23,408 bases of DNA from a virus: the IMG/VR virus record IMGVR_UViG_3300031630_000031, positions 1 through 23,408 of that record. One strand, given 5' to 3'. The translations under genes and the position numbers were made by a program. Below the pieces are notes generated by a model. The model was given only the letters and a program-made list of their open reading frames with translations. It ran no database searches and was not told where the DNA came from. Shown here piece after piece: positions 1-7,612 of this stretch. How positions within the stretch are numbered: the first letter of the stretch is position 1; each line of letters starts with the position of its first letter.

Positions 1-477
1 GATAAATGACTTTAAATCTTCGTTAAGAACTGAAGATTGTTGTGGATTTCTTTGTTCCTGTATTGGTTGTTGTTGTGTTGGTTGTTGTGTTGGTTGTTGT
101 GTTGGTTGTTGTGTTGGTTGTTGTGTTACCTGTTGAGCACCAGCTCCGAATTGAGATTGTTGTTTCATTTTCTTAGCTACCTCATCTATAAACCCTGACG
201 GTAATTCGTTTCCGAAGTCCACCGTAGGTATTGGGTTTTCTAACATTAATTTCTTAATGTTTTCAGGTAATTTAGAACTATTAATTCTGTCTTCTGACAT
301 TACGTCCCCAACTGGTCTCTGATTTGGAACTGAAGATAAAGGTTCCTTAGATTCTAACGCACTACCATCTAATTTAGAGATATCGACATTACCCGTAGTG
401 TAAGACTTATTATCTACTTTATTCATGACTTGTCTTGCCGCTATTAATGAGTTAGTTAGTGTTTCGAATCCTTTCAT
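1..477 (-). CDS. Conserved phage hypothetical protein with Gln/Pro/Thr repeat (3' end outside window)
   Basis: The open frame runs from the ATG at 477 down to base 1 without a stop, giving 159 residues of a protein whose C-terminus lies outside the window. The N-terminal 25 residues look helical (start MKGFETLTNSLIAARQVMNK). A middle segment contains LPENIKKLMLENPIP, a type of motif I associate with uncharacterised phage proteins. It is followed by a flexible stretch made of four exact TQQP units, then QQQPIQEQ. It is the last gene in the window of a minus-strand series (2458 down to 1), separated by 36 nt from the WYL-like gene, so it is probably co-transcribed with it. I do not recognise a function. 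A head-associated or scaffold-like role would fit the low-complexity linker, but that is only inference. Confidence 0.7.
   Translation of the reverse strand, partial: MKGFETLTNSLIAARQVMNKVDNKSYTTGNVDISKLDGSALESKEPLSSVPNQRPVGDVMSEDRINSSKLPENIKKLMLENPIPTVDFGNELPSGFIDEVAKKMKQQSQFGAGAQQVTQQPTQQPTQQPTQQPTQQQPIQEQRNPQQSSVLNEDLKSFI
77..124 (-). repeat. Four tandem 12-bp units encoding TQQP
   Basis: The plus strand shows four exact head-to-tail copies of GTTGGTTGTTGT. Read on the minus strand they encode Thr-Gln-Gln-Pro four times. The unit length keeps the frame, so copy number could vary without breaking the gene. It is an in-frame coding microsatellite. Confidence 0.9.
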
Positions 478-513
478 AATCTTGTTTTTAGTAAAAATAG
501 TAAACTTTTTGAA

Positions 514-891
514 TTAGTCAAACTTTGCAATCTCATATATTGAAGACATATGTTTGTCACCCGTAGGATTGAAGTACGGTCTTGCAGTTTCGAAGGTTTC
601 AGTGGTTGGGGAAAGACTATTAATTTTATCTAATCTAAATAATCTCCATCCCGGTCTATTTTCAGGAGTGTCTGACGAACCCCTTACTTGCCACGCTCTA
701 ACAACTACGTTACCCGACTTAATGTGTGGTCCCATAGCGACTGCCTCTATCTCACGATAACCTTTATTAATTGTTTGGTCACCAGCATAGTAAATTGTAA
801 TCACCTTTCGATTACGAATTGAATTTGCTAGTGCGTCACGACTAACGGCTTCTTTAATTATTATCTTTCTAAGTGAGTCTAATAGTTTCAT
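514..891 (-). CDS. WYL-like domain protein with a capsid-targeting-like N-terminus
   Basis: This is a 125-residue protein. Residues 25-95 follow the layout of a WYL fold: a strand with ITIYYAG (31-37), YREIEAVAMGPH (45-56), a strand VVVRAW (62-67), and WRLFRLDKI (82-90). I recognise this as a short phage WYL-like domain by pattern, not by search. WYL domains usually sense ligands or nucleic acid in regulators, but there is no attached helix-turn-helix here. The first 14 residues are basic/hydrophobic and end in I12-K13-E14 followed by A15, matching the T4 prohead protease site (I/L-x-E, then A/G/S). The ATG overlaps the stop of the preceding gene (TAATG at 889-893), which suggests translational coupling. 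Its promoter is probably the late-type element at 1292-1300, so it would be made late. An injected head protein is possible. Confidence 0.75.
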   Translation of the reverse strand: MKLLDSLRKIIIKEAVSRDALANSIRNRKVITIYYAGDQTINKGYREIEAVAMGPHIKSGNVVVRAWQVRGSSDTPENRPGWRLFRLDKINSLSPTTETFETARPYFNPTGDKHMSSIYEIAKFD

Positions 892-1277
892 TAAAAGTTT
901 GGGTATTGGTTTCCTTCTCCGAATTCGTTAGTGTTTGTATTTTGAGACCTAGTTAGTATATCGGTTGTTCCTCCGATAGTACCATTATCACCTTTACCTT
1001 TATTATCCCCATCGGAGATAGCATTAGGATGTGAAACCCCATACGCGTTTGAAGCGTTAAACGTATTAAACGCTACGATATTTTGTCTAGTTAATATGTC
1101 GGTTTGAGAACCAACCTTATCGTCACCTCCCTTACCCTTATCATCACCATCCGAATTCGCATTTGGGTGATTTGAATTATATTCGTCAGATATGGTACCA
1201 TCGTATTCGTTCGATGACATTAGAGCCGCTCTTTGAGCGTCACCTATTTGTGTTAATGTTTCGTTAGTGCTTGGCAT
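891..1277 (-). CDS. Acidic low-complexity protein with an internal duplication
   Basis: This is a 128-residue hydrophilic protein with no domain I know. Two copies of a roughly 31-residue block are visible, at residues 36-66 and 82-113. Both contain HPNA, SDGD, KGKG and TDILTR in the same order, with a repeat spacing of about 46 residues. The Asp/Gly-rich core (SDGDDKGKGG and SDGDNKGKGD) recalls metal-binding or flexible linker repeats but does not fit a canonical EF-hand. A late-type promoter element lies 14 nt upstream, inside the last codons of the preceding gene. The stop codon overlaps the ATG of the WYL-like gene. A decoration or internal head protein is one possibility, but the function is unknown. 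Confidence 0.7.
   Translation of the reverse strand: MPSTNETLTQIGDAQRAALMSSNEYDGTISDEYNSNHPNANSDGDDKGKGGDDKVGSQTDILTRQNIVAFNTFNASNAYGVSHPNAISDGDNKGKGDNGTIGGTTDILTRSQNTNTNEFGEGNQYPNF
939..1172 (-). repeat. Diverged direct repeat (about 93-96 bp, two copies) inside the acidic protein gene
   Basis: Copies lie at about 1080-1172 and 939-1034. The DNA copies share recognisable stretches (for example gcatt(a/t)gg(a/g)tg and the run encoding TDILTR) but have drifted, so this is an old duplication. Confidence 0.75.
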
Positions 1278-1289
1278 AATTGTCTTTTA

Positions 1290-1736
1290 TTATAAATATC
1301 TATTCATTATTTTTAACGACCTTTTAATTTCTTCCGATAGTCTACTCATATCTATCTCACCGGCAATACCGTCTTTCGTGTGTGATTTTCTATATGCGTT
1401 TTTCTTACCGGGGGTAAGGTCCGCGGCTCTTCGAGCTGACTTCTTTTGTTGTTCAATTTCCTTTCGAGCTTGATTCAATGTTTCGGTTACCCATTTACTC
1501 ATGACATCACCACCATTTAAGGAATAAGAGTCCACATCGACCTTAGGGTCTAATTGTTTAAAATCAAACACTAACCTTTTAAGTTGTTGGTATGTCATGT
1601 TCTTTTCCTCGACCAGTCTACGTAATCTCTTCATACCAACACCCTTAACGTGATTCATACGTTTAAGTGTGTCATTTAAGTGACTTAATATCCTACTCGG
1701 TATTGCGAATTTCTTATGTTGTAACTGACTATTCAT
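1290..1736 (-). CDS. Conserved phage hypothetical protein, basic and helical
   Basis: This is a 148-residue protein rich in Lys and Arg. Residues 7-60 (HKKFAIPSRILSHLNDTL, followed by a helix-rich segment with MKRLRRLVEEKNMTYQQLK) resemble an N-terminal module seen in many uncharacterised large-phage proteins: a basic IP..IL.HL helix, then a RL..L / SY..LKR segment. The middle (residues 90-120) is a charged helix with KKSARRAADLTPGKKNAYRK. The last 16 residues contain SEEIKRSLKIMN, which is strikingly like the N-terminus of the HAD-like protein at 17803 (EENIKRLMEIMN). Its ATG overlaps the preceding stop (TAATG at 1734-1738), so it is coupled to that gene. The function is unknown. The neighbours suggest a virion or head-assembly role. 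Confidence 0.7.
   Translation of the reverse strand: MNSQLQHKKFAIPSRILSHLNDTLKRMNHVKGVGMKRLRRLVEEKNMTYQQLKRLVFDFKQLDPKVDVDSYSLNGGDVMSKWVTETLNQARKEIEQQKKSARRAADLTPGKKNAYRKSHTKDGIAGEIDMSRLSEEIKRSLKIMNRYL
1292..1300 (-). promoter_or_regulatory. Putative phage late promoter element (GATATTTAT)
   Basis: The minus strand reads GATATTTAT ending 14 nt before the ATG at 1277. It lies in the last codons of the upstream gene, which would give the 1277-1 genes an internal late promoter. It matches the element found before the other late-type genes in this window. Confidence 0.55.
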
Positions 1737-2458
1737 TAATTACTTAATTTATTCATAATGTATTTTTTATCCTCGTCGGACAAATCCATTAAGTATTTTA
1801 ATTTTCTATCTAGTATTGGATTATCATCCATCTCCTCAATTTCCACCTTAGGGTTCATAATATCGGAAGACTTAGTTTTTGTTTTAAGTAGTTGGTCCAC
1901 ATACTCATCGATTTGTTTTTTTGAGATACGTTCGATAATCCTCACCTTACTTTCACTATTCGGGATATAACCCATTTTTTCCAGTCTCTCTTTAGCATCT
2001 AACTCATCAAACCCCAATTCATTTACGAAGTGAGCCAAAGCTTCCTCATAAGTTTTATTAGCGTCCATAGTATCTTCGAAACCTAATGCATCATCCATTT
2101 CGGCCTCACCCCAATATCTCCTCATATAATCCCCACTTTGAAAAGGTGGTTGTCTAGCTGACTTTGCGGTCATATTTGACGTTTTTCTAGCCGTTGTACT
2201 TACAACTCTTACGTTTTTAGGTATTTTTGATGATGGTATTGAACCGTCGAAGTCGACAATTTCTTCAATATCTGTCTCAACTGACTTTTCCGGTAACGTT
2301 TTAAAATTAGTTTCTTTAGAAAATTCACTAGCCATATCACACCATTTGGTTTTCTCCTTTTTACTCAAAGAATCGTCATTACACTGAGCGTAGAAGTATT
2401 TTTGTTGTTTTTTAGACTCGAATTTTTCGAAAATTAAGTCCTTTATTCTTTGGTCCAT
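1736..2458 (-). CDS. Conserved phage hypothetical protein with an SKKQQKYFYAQ-type N-terminal motif
   Basis: This is a 240-residue hydrophilic protein. Residues 12-55 carry FESKKQQKYFYAQCND followed by SLSKKEKTKWCDMASEFS, a pattern like the short 'SKAQQRFF' segment (DUF3008-like) that recurs in phage proteins of unknown function. Residues 80-115 are basic and probably disordered. Residues 125-240 are acidic and helical. It is the first gene of the minus-strand series and has a late-type element 19 nt upstream, back to back with the element of the plus-strand gene at 2516. No enzymatic motif is visible. Production late in infection and a virion or assembly role are inferred from the promoter type and neighbours only. 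Confidence 0.7.
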   Translation of the reverse strand: MDQRIKDLIFEKFESKKQQKYFYAQCNDDSLSKKEKTKWCDMASEFSKETNFKTLPEKSVETDIEEIVDFDGSIPSSKIPKNVRVVSTTARKTSNMTAKSARQPPFQSGDYMRRYWGEAEMDDALGFEDTMDANKTYEEALAHFVNELGFDELDAKERLEKMGYIPNSESKVRIIERISKKQIDEYVDQLLKTKTKSSDIMNPKVEIEEMDDNPILDRKLKYLMDLSDEDKKYIMNKLSN

Positions 2459-2477
2459 AGATAAAATTTGTTTTTAT

Positions 2478-2486
2478 ATAAATATC
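2478..2486 (-). promoter_or_regulatory. Putative phage late promoter element, minus strand
   Basis: The minus strand reads GATATTTAT 19 nt upstream of the ATG at 2458. It is separated by only 13 nt from an identical element pointing the other way (2500-2508). Confidence 0.6.
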
Positions 2487-2499
2487 AAACAATTTTGAA

Positions 2500-2508
2500 G
2501 ATATTTAT
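2500..2508 (+). promoter_or_regulatory. Putative phage late promoter element, plus strand
   Basis: GATATTTAT ends 7 nt before the ATG at 2516. If it acts like a -10 element, transcription would start at or very near the start codon, giving a leaderless or nearly leaderless mRNA. Confidence 0.6.
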
Positions 2509-2515
2509 TAAAGTA

Positions 2516-3565
2516 ATGAGTATAACTAATAAATATCACAATTCTGGTTCTCAGTTAGGTTTAAAACTTAACCGAGGATATTTTTATGATGTCACTCCTC
2601 AAGTAAAAAATATAACAAATATGGATTTATTGTATAGTACATCACTAGTTAACAATCACCTATCGGTGGATGTTAACCCAAACAATAAGGAATTAATTTA
2701 CCTAAGTGATTCGTCACTTGAGCCGTTAACCACCAACATATTGGGGGAGTTCGGTTACGATAATGGTAAATTCTTTAGATATAAGTTTAGACGACCCGGT
2801 AAGAGTCTATTCGATAATATACTACCTAATGGGTGGTCTATCGAAACTGTTTTAAATTTTAATAACATACCTACGGGACCATTAAGTGTGTTCTATTATT
2901 TAGGTGCCGCCCACATCGGTTTGAGAGATGTTTATGAAGATGGGGTGTTAGTTGAAGATAATAGTGAGACCCATAAAACGGATTACCTACATAATAACTT
3001 AGTTTTTGCGTTTGACGAAAATAAGAGTATTGTGGTTCGTTCGGTTAGATATATGGAGGAATGTTATGATTGTAACGGAGAACCAACAAAGGGTGAGTAT
3101 GTTTTTGAACATAAATTCAATAAACCTGTTTGTTCCAATGATGAGTCTGATTTTCTTGTGACAATTGTTTTTGAGAGGGACGGTAATATACTACAAGGTA
3201 TGTGTTCTGCATTAGATACTAAATTTATTGAGAGTACCTCTGAGAGAATGGGAACCCTTAAAATATATGTTAATGGGTTACTTTATGGTTCGATATCGGA
3301 ATACGAGGATATCATCACTAGAATAACCAAAAATACGCCACCTGTCATTGATTTCGTACAGGGATGGGGGTTTTCGGACGATTATAGATTATCGGACGAT
3401 TATAATATGGTAGGAATCTTCGAGGGGTTACAACCAAGAGGGAGATTCCATTCCGAACCATTGGAAATTATGGAAATAAGGCATAATTATGGGATTTTAA
3501 AAACTGAATACGGAATTAACGATTGTATTTCAGAGGGTTGTAGACCCAACTTCCCAAAAATCTAA
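2516..3565 (+). CDS. Putative virion/adhesin protein with a LamG-like beta-rich fold
   Basis: This is a 349-residue protein from the ATG at 2516. The frame is open 48 nt further upstream, but that would put the start upstream of the late-type element at 2500-2508, so the internal ATG (MSITNKYHNSGSQLGLKLNR) is preferred. The sequence is beta-rich. WSIETVLNF, LGAAHIGLRD and LKIYVNGLLYGSIS resemble concanavalin/LamG-type jelly-roll strands, of which the last is the most typical. Three cysteines (CYDC and a later PVC) could bind metal or pair. It begins a three-gene plus-strand run (10 and 12 nt gaps) ending with two other surface-type proteins, which supports a tail-fibre or head-fibre role. A small internal tandem duplication (tcggacgattata twice, 3374-3404) gives SDDY-RL-SDDY. 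No family was confirmed by search. Confidence 0.6.
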   Translation: MSITNKYHNSGSQLGLKLNRGYFYDVTPQVKNITNMDLLYSTSLVNNHLSVDVNPNNKELIYLSDSSLEPLTTNILGEFGYDNGKFFRYKFRRPGKSLFDNILPNGWSIETVLNFNNIPTGPLSVFYYLGAAHIGLRDVYEDGVLVEDNSETHKTDYLHNNLVFAFDENKSIVVRSVRYMEECYDCNGEPTKGEYVFEHKFNKPVCSNDESDFLVTIVFERDGNILQGMCSALDTKFIESTSERMGTLKIYVNGLLYGSISEYEDIITRITKNTPPVIDFVQGWGFSDDYRLSDDYNMVGIFEGLQPRGRFHSEPLEIMEIRHNYGILKTEYGINDCISEGCRPNFPKI

Positions 3566-3575
3566 AATAATTAAA

Positions 3576-4247
3576 ATGAGTAAAAACCCAAACAAATCTT
3601 CGAGGTTGTCGAATAGTGAAAGTGATTTAACCGTGAGAGTGAATTCTGGTGGTAAGTCAAAGACAAATTCTACTACCAGACCATCCACCGAAATATTAAG
3701 TAAATCGGATAGATGGGTTAATATTATATTTACCCCAACTACAACGACAACAACGGAATCGACAACTACGACCAACGGCAGTTATTATACTCTAATTAAT
3801 AAGTATTTTTTTAGTGACGTAATGAACGAATTAGTAGTTGTGGAGCACGACTTCTCATCCAAAATTGGTGGGGAATGGAGGTATAGTGATAGTGACATAA
3901 GATGTATTGTCAGTACCAATGTTAATGGATATGACAAGAGCTTATCACAAAGAAATTATTCGGTATCAGACGATAGTGAAGGGTCAATATCCGTTGGGGA
4001 TTCATCGATAATGTCGGGAATTACAACACAATTATCTACACATACACCTTTTAATGGTGACATTAGAGGGGTGTTTTATGACTATCATAACTTATTAGGT
4101 ACTACTCAGGATAGTTTTATTATAACGATAGAGAATGGTGTCGTAATATCAATTGTATCCTTTTCAGTCATAATATTATGTGACGCAAATGATGACGCAA
4201 CAATCACATTAATAACAACTCCGTCGTCGGAAGATTCGGATAGTTAA
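3576..4247 (+). CDS. Putative fibre/adhesin protein with a Thr-rich linker
   Basis: This is a 223-residue protein in three parts: a polar N-terminal 50 residues rich in Ser, Lys and Arg; a Thr-rich tract at residues 53-66 (TPTTTTTTESTTTT); and a beta-rich C-terminal 155 residues with alternating hydrophobic strands ending in an acidic SSEDSDS tail. Thr-rich linkers between domains are common in secreted or virion surface proteins. The last strand segment (GVVISIVSFSVIILCDA) is hydrophobic but fits a beta strand better than a membrane helix. It starts 10 nt after the preceding stop and is probably on the same transcript. The function is inferred from composition and neighbours only. Confidence 0.55.
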   Translation: MSKNPNKSSRLSNSESDLTVRVNSGGKSKTNSTTRPSTEILSKSDRWVNIIFTPTTTTTTESTTTTNGSYYTLINKYFFSDVMNELVVVEHDFSSKIGGEWRYSDSDIRCIVSTNVNGYDKSLSQRNYSVSDDSEGSISVGDSSIMSGITTQLSTHTPFNGDIRGVFYDYHNLLGTTQDSFIITIENGVVISIVSFSVIILCDANDDATITLITTPSSEDSDS

Positions 4248-4259
4248 ATTTAACCATAT

Positions 4260-4604
4260 ATGAAACATTTTATAAAAAAAAACTCACAAGAACCTGTATT
4301 AGCGGTTACGTTATATAACGACGAAAAATTCTTTAAAGAACCGTTTCAGGACAGGATTGAGAATTCAATCATAACTTTCACAATGGAAGACGATAAGGGA
4401 ACATTTAAAATTTTAAACTCCCCTTGTTTCCTAACGAAAGAAAATGGGGATTATAGTATTATCTATAAATGGTCTGAGAAGGACACATCTAAGATTGGTT
4501 CCTTTAAGGGTTATTTTACGATTGAATTTCTTAATGACGACTATGAGGTCTCAACAAAAACAATACTACCAATTAAGGAAGAATTGATTATCAATATTAT
4601 TTGA
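4260..4604 (+). CDS. Small beta-sandwich phage protein, probably virion-associated
   Basis: This is a 114-residue protein, almost all predicted beta strands. It has the sequence logic of a small immunoglobulin-like or baseplate-upper-protein-like domain: IENSIITFTMEDDKGTFKI early, then GDYSIIYKWSEKDT, then GSFKGYFTIEFLND, ending in ILPIKEELIINII. I associate this end pattern (strand, FTIEF-type strand, LPI..EL.INI) with short phage structural proteins of unknown role. It is the last of three plus-strand genes, 12 nt behind the Thr-rich protein. Its last codons overlap the -33 element of the DNA polymerase promoter (4600-4603). Confidence 0.6.
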   Translation: MKHFIKKNSQEPVLAVTLYNDEKFFKEPFQDRIENSIITFTMEDDKGTFKILNSPCFLTKENGDYSIIYKWSEKDTSKIGSFKGYFTIEFLNDDYEVSTKTILPIKEELIINII

Positions 4605-4631
4605 TAGTTTAGAAAGTATTCACTACATTTG
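4600..4631 (+). promoter_or_regulatory. Host-type (Bacteroidota) promoter of the DNA polymerase gene
   Basis: TTTG at 4600-4603, a 20-nt spacer, and TACATTTG at 4624-4631. This matches the Bacteroidota primary sigma factor consensus (TTTG or TTG, 19-21 nt, TAnnTTTG). It lies 23 nt before the first possible ATG of the polymerase gene. No GATATTTAT element is present here, consistent with early expression by the host RNA polymerase. Confidence 0.7.
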
Positions 4632-4654
4632 TACTTGAATGTTAAGGGTAATCT

Positions 4655-7561
4655 ATGCGGGTTTGCAGAGAGATAATGTCCCAAACGATAAAACAATACA
4701 TTATGGTAAGTACAGAAGAAGTAGAATCGTTCCTCTTAGGTGAGGACCCTGAAAAATATATCGTAGCGTTAGAATATGACTACAGAACTAACAAGATATA
4801 TAAGATTATTCAGGACCCTGAAAAGGGAAAATTAATCAAAACAGACACATTTACACCATTTGCATGGGTCGGAGACCTTAGAGCAAAAAACTTTTATGGT
4901 GGGTCAAAAGCCCAACAGAAAACTGCTATGACCAAAAATGGGATAACTATAGAGGCCTTAGATACTAAGGGGGATGTTCGTATGGAACAAGGACTTCGTT
5001 ATATGGTGAAATCAACCAAAACATACTCTAACTTAGTTAACTTCTTTCGTCAGGGAGGATTGGACCCATGGAATAGAGACAACTCAGATGTCATCTCAAT
5101 ACTGACACCCGTAGAGATGTTCTTAGTTCAAAAACAAAAAAGAATTTTTAAAGGGTTCGACGAATACGATGAACTACATAGGTTAGTATTCGATATTGAG
5201 ACTACCGGTCTTTCACCTGAGAATAGTAAAATTTTCCTTATTGGATTAAAAGATAATAAAGGATATGAAGAATCATTAGCCGCCGAAAATGAGGATGAAG
5301 AGAGAGAGATTATCATACAATTCTTTAATCGTATTGATAAAATCAAACCAACTTTAATCGGGGGATATAACTCAAGTTTTTTCGATTTTCCTTTCATACT
5401 TAGACGAGCGGAGATTTTAGGGTTAGACATTAAGAAGATTAGTAAGACACTTCACCCTGAGAAACCGTTAAGACAAAAAGAAGGATTTCTTAAGTTGGCA
5501 AATGAAATGGAGGATTATACCCAAACTATGATGTGGGGGTATAACATCATTGACATTGCCCATGCGGTTAGAAGAACACAAGCAATTAATTCAGACATTA
5601 AAAGTTGGAGTTTGAAATATATTACTCAGTTTATTAAGGCTGAGAAACAAAATCGTGTGTACGTTCCGGGGGATAAGATTGGTAAAACATATTTCGATAA
5701 TGGTCAGTATTACTATAACCCGACCACTGGAGGGTATAAAGAAATAGGTGACCCTGGGACTGAAAATTTACTACAGAGATTCCCAAATCAATATGAAATC
5801 AAAACGGGTAAGAACATTATAGAAATGTACTTAGACGACGATTTATATGAGACTATGGTAGTCGATGAGGAATTTAACCAAGCTAACTTTTTACTTTCTA
5901 AATTGGTCCCTACCACATACGAGAGACTTTCTACGATGGGGACGGCAACATTATGGAAGATGATAATGCAGTCGTGGTCATACAAACACGGATTAGCGAT
6001 TCCATCTAAAGGTGAGAAAAGACCATTTACCGGTGGATTATCACGTTTATTACAGGTAGGGTATTCAACAGACGTATTAAAGTTAGATTATTCATCACTA
6101 TATCCATCAATCCAATTAGTTCACGACATTTTTCCAAAGTGTGATGTGACTGGGGTGATGAAGGTAATGTTAAAATATTTCCGTGATACACGTATAAAGT
6201 ATAAACATTTAGCCTCAGAACACTACGAGTCTGACCCTAAGTTATCGTCACAATATAATCGTAAACAACTACCGATTAAGATTTTCATTAATGCTTTCTT
6301 CGGTTCTCTATCGGCTCCTCACGTATTCCCATGGGGAGATATGGATATGGGTGAACAGATAACCTGTACGGGTCGACAATATTTACGTCAGATGCTTATG
6401 TGGTTTATGGAAAGAGGTTACGAACCATTAGTGATGGATACGGATGGGGTAAACTTTGCGGTACCTGAAGGTCGTGATTCTCACACCTATATCGGTAAGG
6501 GATTAAACGGGTTAGTGAAAACCGATAAGGAATATTTTGGTTCAGAAGCGGACGTTGCGGAGTATAATGATATCTTCATGAGGGATGAGATGGGGTTAGA
6601 CACTGATGGTCAATGGCCAGCAACGATTAATTTGGCTCGTAAGAATTATGCGTTATTAACTGACACGGGTAAGGTGAAACTTACAGGTAACTCAATTAAG
6701 TCTAAAAAATTACCAACATATATTGCTGAATTTTTGGATAAAGGTCTTCGTATGTTATTAGATGGTGACGGACATGGTTTCTTAGAACATTATTATACTT
6801 ACATCGAACTAATTCACGGACGTAAAATTCCATTATCTAAGATAGCGAATAAATCTCGTGTTAAGCAATCATTAGATGAATATAAAAAACACATACTCAA
6901 GAGAACGAAATCGGGCTCATTAATGTCTCGACAGGCACATATGGAATTATTACTACAACACGACATTAAGTCGGGTTTAGGTGATACAATATATTATGTA
7001 AATAATGGTCAGAGAAAATCACACGGAGATGTTCAGAAGAAAGGTGACGTAGTTAAATTAAATTGTTACTTCATACCCGAGACTGACATTACAAAATACC
7101 CAGATAAGATAGGGGAGTACAATGTACCGAGATACGTCGCGGCGTTTAATAAAAAAATTGAACCATTATTAGTTGTATTTCCTGAGGATATTAGAGCTGA
7201 AGTTCTTGTTGAGGACCCTAATGACCGTCCTTACTTTACTAGAACACAAACTGGGTTAGTTAGAGGGTTCCCTCGTAGAGATGGGGACCAAGACACATTA
7301 GAAGACGTTCTAACGTTATCAGACCCGGAACTTAGATTTTGGAAAAGTGTTGGTATCGACCCTTATTATATGTATTTGGAGAATACTTTAGAATTGGTTG
7401 ATGTTAAGTCGACTGAGAATAACCGTAAGTTATTGGTGGACTTCACCGAAGACGCACCTAAAATACTTAATAGTGGTCAGGAGTTTCTGAAACAAAGAGT
7501 CTTACAGGAACAAAAACCTAAAGTAGTCAAACCAAAGGCTCAACAATCATTAAAATTTTAA
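4655..7561 (+). CDS. Family B DNA polymerase with 3'-5' exonuclease domain
   Basis: This is the phage replicative polymerase, 968 residues from the first ATG. ATGs at 4676 (MSQTIKQYIM) and 4703 are alternatives. AAGGG lies 8 nt before 4655 and GAGAGA 2 nt before 4676, so the start is undecided. Visible motifs: Exo I D180-I-E182; Exo II around GYNSSFFDF (N239, D244); Exo III probably Y392-D396; motif A D478 in DYSSLYPSI; motif B K542...N546..FG550; motif C D595-T-D597. Motif C reads MDTDGV, with Gly where most family members have Ser. The A-to-B distance (64 residues) is much shorter than in T4 gp43, so the fingers are compact. The protein ends in QQSLKF after a Lys/Pro-rich tail, resembling a sliding-clamp-binding peptide. 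It is transcribed from a host-type promoter and stops at the hairpin at 7567-7593. Confidence 0.97.
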   Translation: MRVCREIMSQTIKQYIMVSTEEVESFLLGEDPEKYIVALEYDYRTNKIYKIIQDPEKGKLIKTDTFTPFAWVGDLRAKNFYGGSKAQQKTAMTKNGITIEALDTKGDVRMEQGLRYMVKSTKTYSNLVNFFRQGGLDPWNRDNSDVISILTPVEMFLVQKQKRIFKGFDEYDELHRLVFDIETTGLSPENSKIFLIGLKDNKGYEESLAAENEDEEREIIIQFFNRIDKIKPTLIGGYNSSFFDFPFILRRAEILGLDIKKISKTLHPEKPLRQKEGFLKLANEMEDYTQTMMWGYNIIDIAHAVRRTQAINSDIKSWSLKYITQFIKAEKQNRVYVPGDKIGKTYFDNGQYYYNPTTGGYKEIGDPGTENLLQRFPNQYEIKTGKNIIEMYLDDDLYETMVVDEEFNQANFLLSKLVPTTYERLSTMGTATLWKMIMQSWSYKHGLAIPSKGEKRPFTGGLSRLLQVGYSTDVLKLDYSSLYPSIQLVHDIFPKCDVTGVMKVMLKYFRDTRIKYKHLASEHYESDPKLSSQYNRKQLPIKIFINAFFGSLSAPHVFPWGDMDMGEQITCTGRQYLRQMLMWFMERGYEPLVMDTDGVNFAVPEGRDSHTYIGKGLNGLVKTDKEYFGSEADVAEYNDIFMRDEMGLDTDGQWPATINLARKNYALLTDTGKVKLTGNSIKSKKLPTYIAEFLDKGLRMLLDGDGHGFLEHYYTYIELIHGRKIPLSKIANKSRVKQSLDEYKKHILKRTKSGSLMSRQAHMELLLQHDIKSGLGDTIYYVNNGQRKSHGDVQKKGDVVKLNCYFIPETDITKYPDKIGEYNVPRYVAAFNKKIEPLLVVFPEDIRAEVLVEDPNDRPYFTRTQTGLVRGFPRRDGDQDTLEDVLTLSDPELRFWKSVGIDPYYMYLENTLELVDVKSTENNRKLLVDFTEDAPKILNSGQEFLKQRVLQEQKPKVVKPKAQQSLKF

Positions 7562-7566
7562 CAATA

Positions 7567-7593
7567 AAAAAGGGAGACAGTGTCTCCCTTTTT
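7567..7593. terminator. Bidirectional hairpin terminator between convergent genes
   Basis: A perfect 12-bp stem (AAAAAGGGAGAC with GTCTCCCTTTTT) around an AGT loop, with A-run and T-run flanks on both sides. It follows the polymerase stop by a few bases and lies about 20 nt beyond the stop of the opposing neck gene, so it can serve both strands. Confidence 0.88.
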
Positions 7594-7612
7594 ATATAAA
7601 ATAATATTAATG

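Noticed and set aside
77-124. Short tandem repeats considered as a CRISPR array or origin iterons
   Set aside because: Units are contiguous 12-mers without spacers, in frame with a coding sequence encoding TQQP.
2468-2515. Upstream extension of the 2516 gene to 2468
   Set aside because: It would start inside the divergent promoter region before the late element at 2500-2508, and its 16 extra residues look like translated AT-rich leader.
3530-3775. Minus-strand frame with long Val runs
   Set aside because: It is the reverse reading of the Thr-rich coding tract and of the adjacent gene; the Val-run composition is an artefact of ACN codons.
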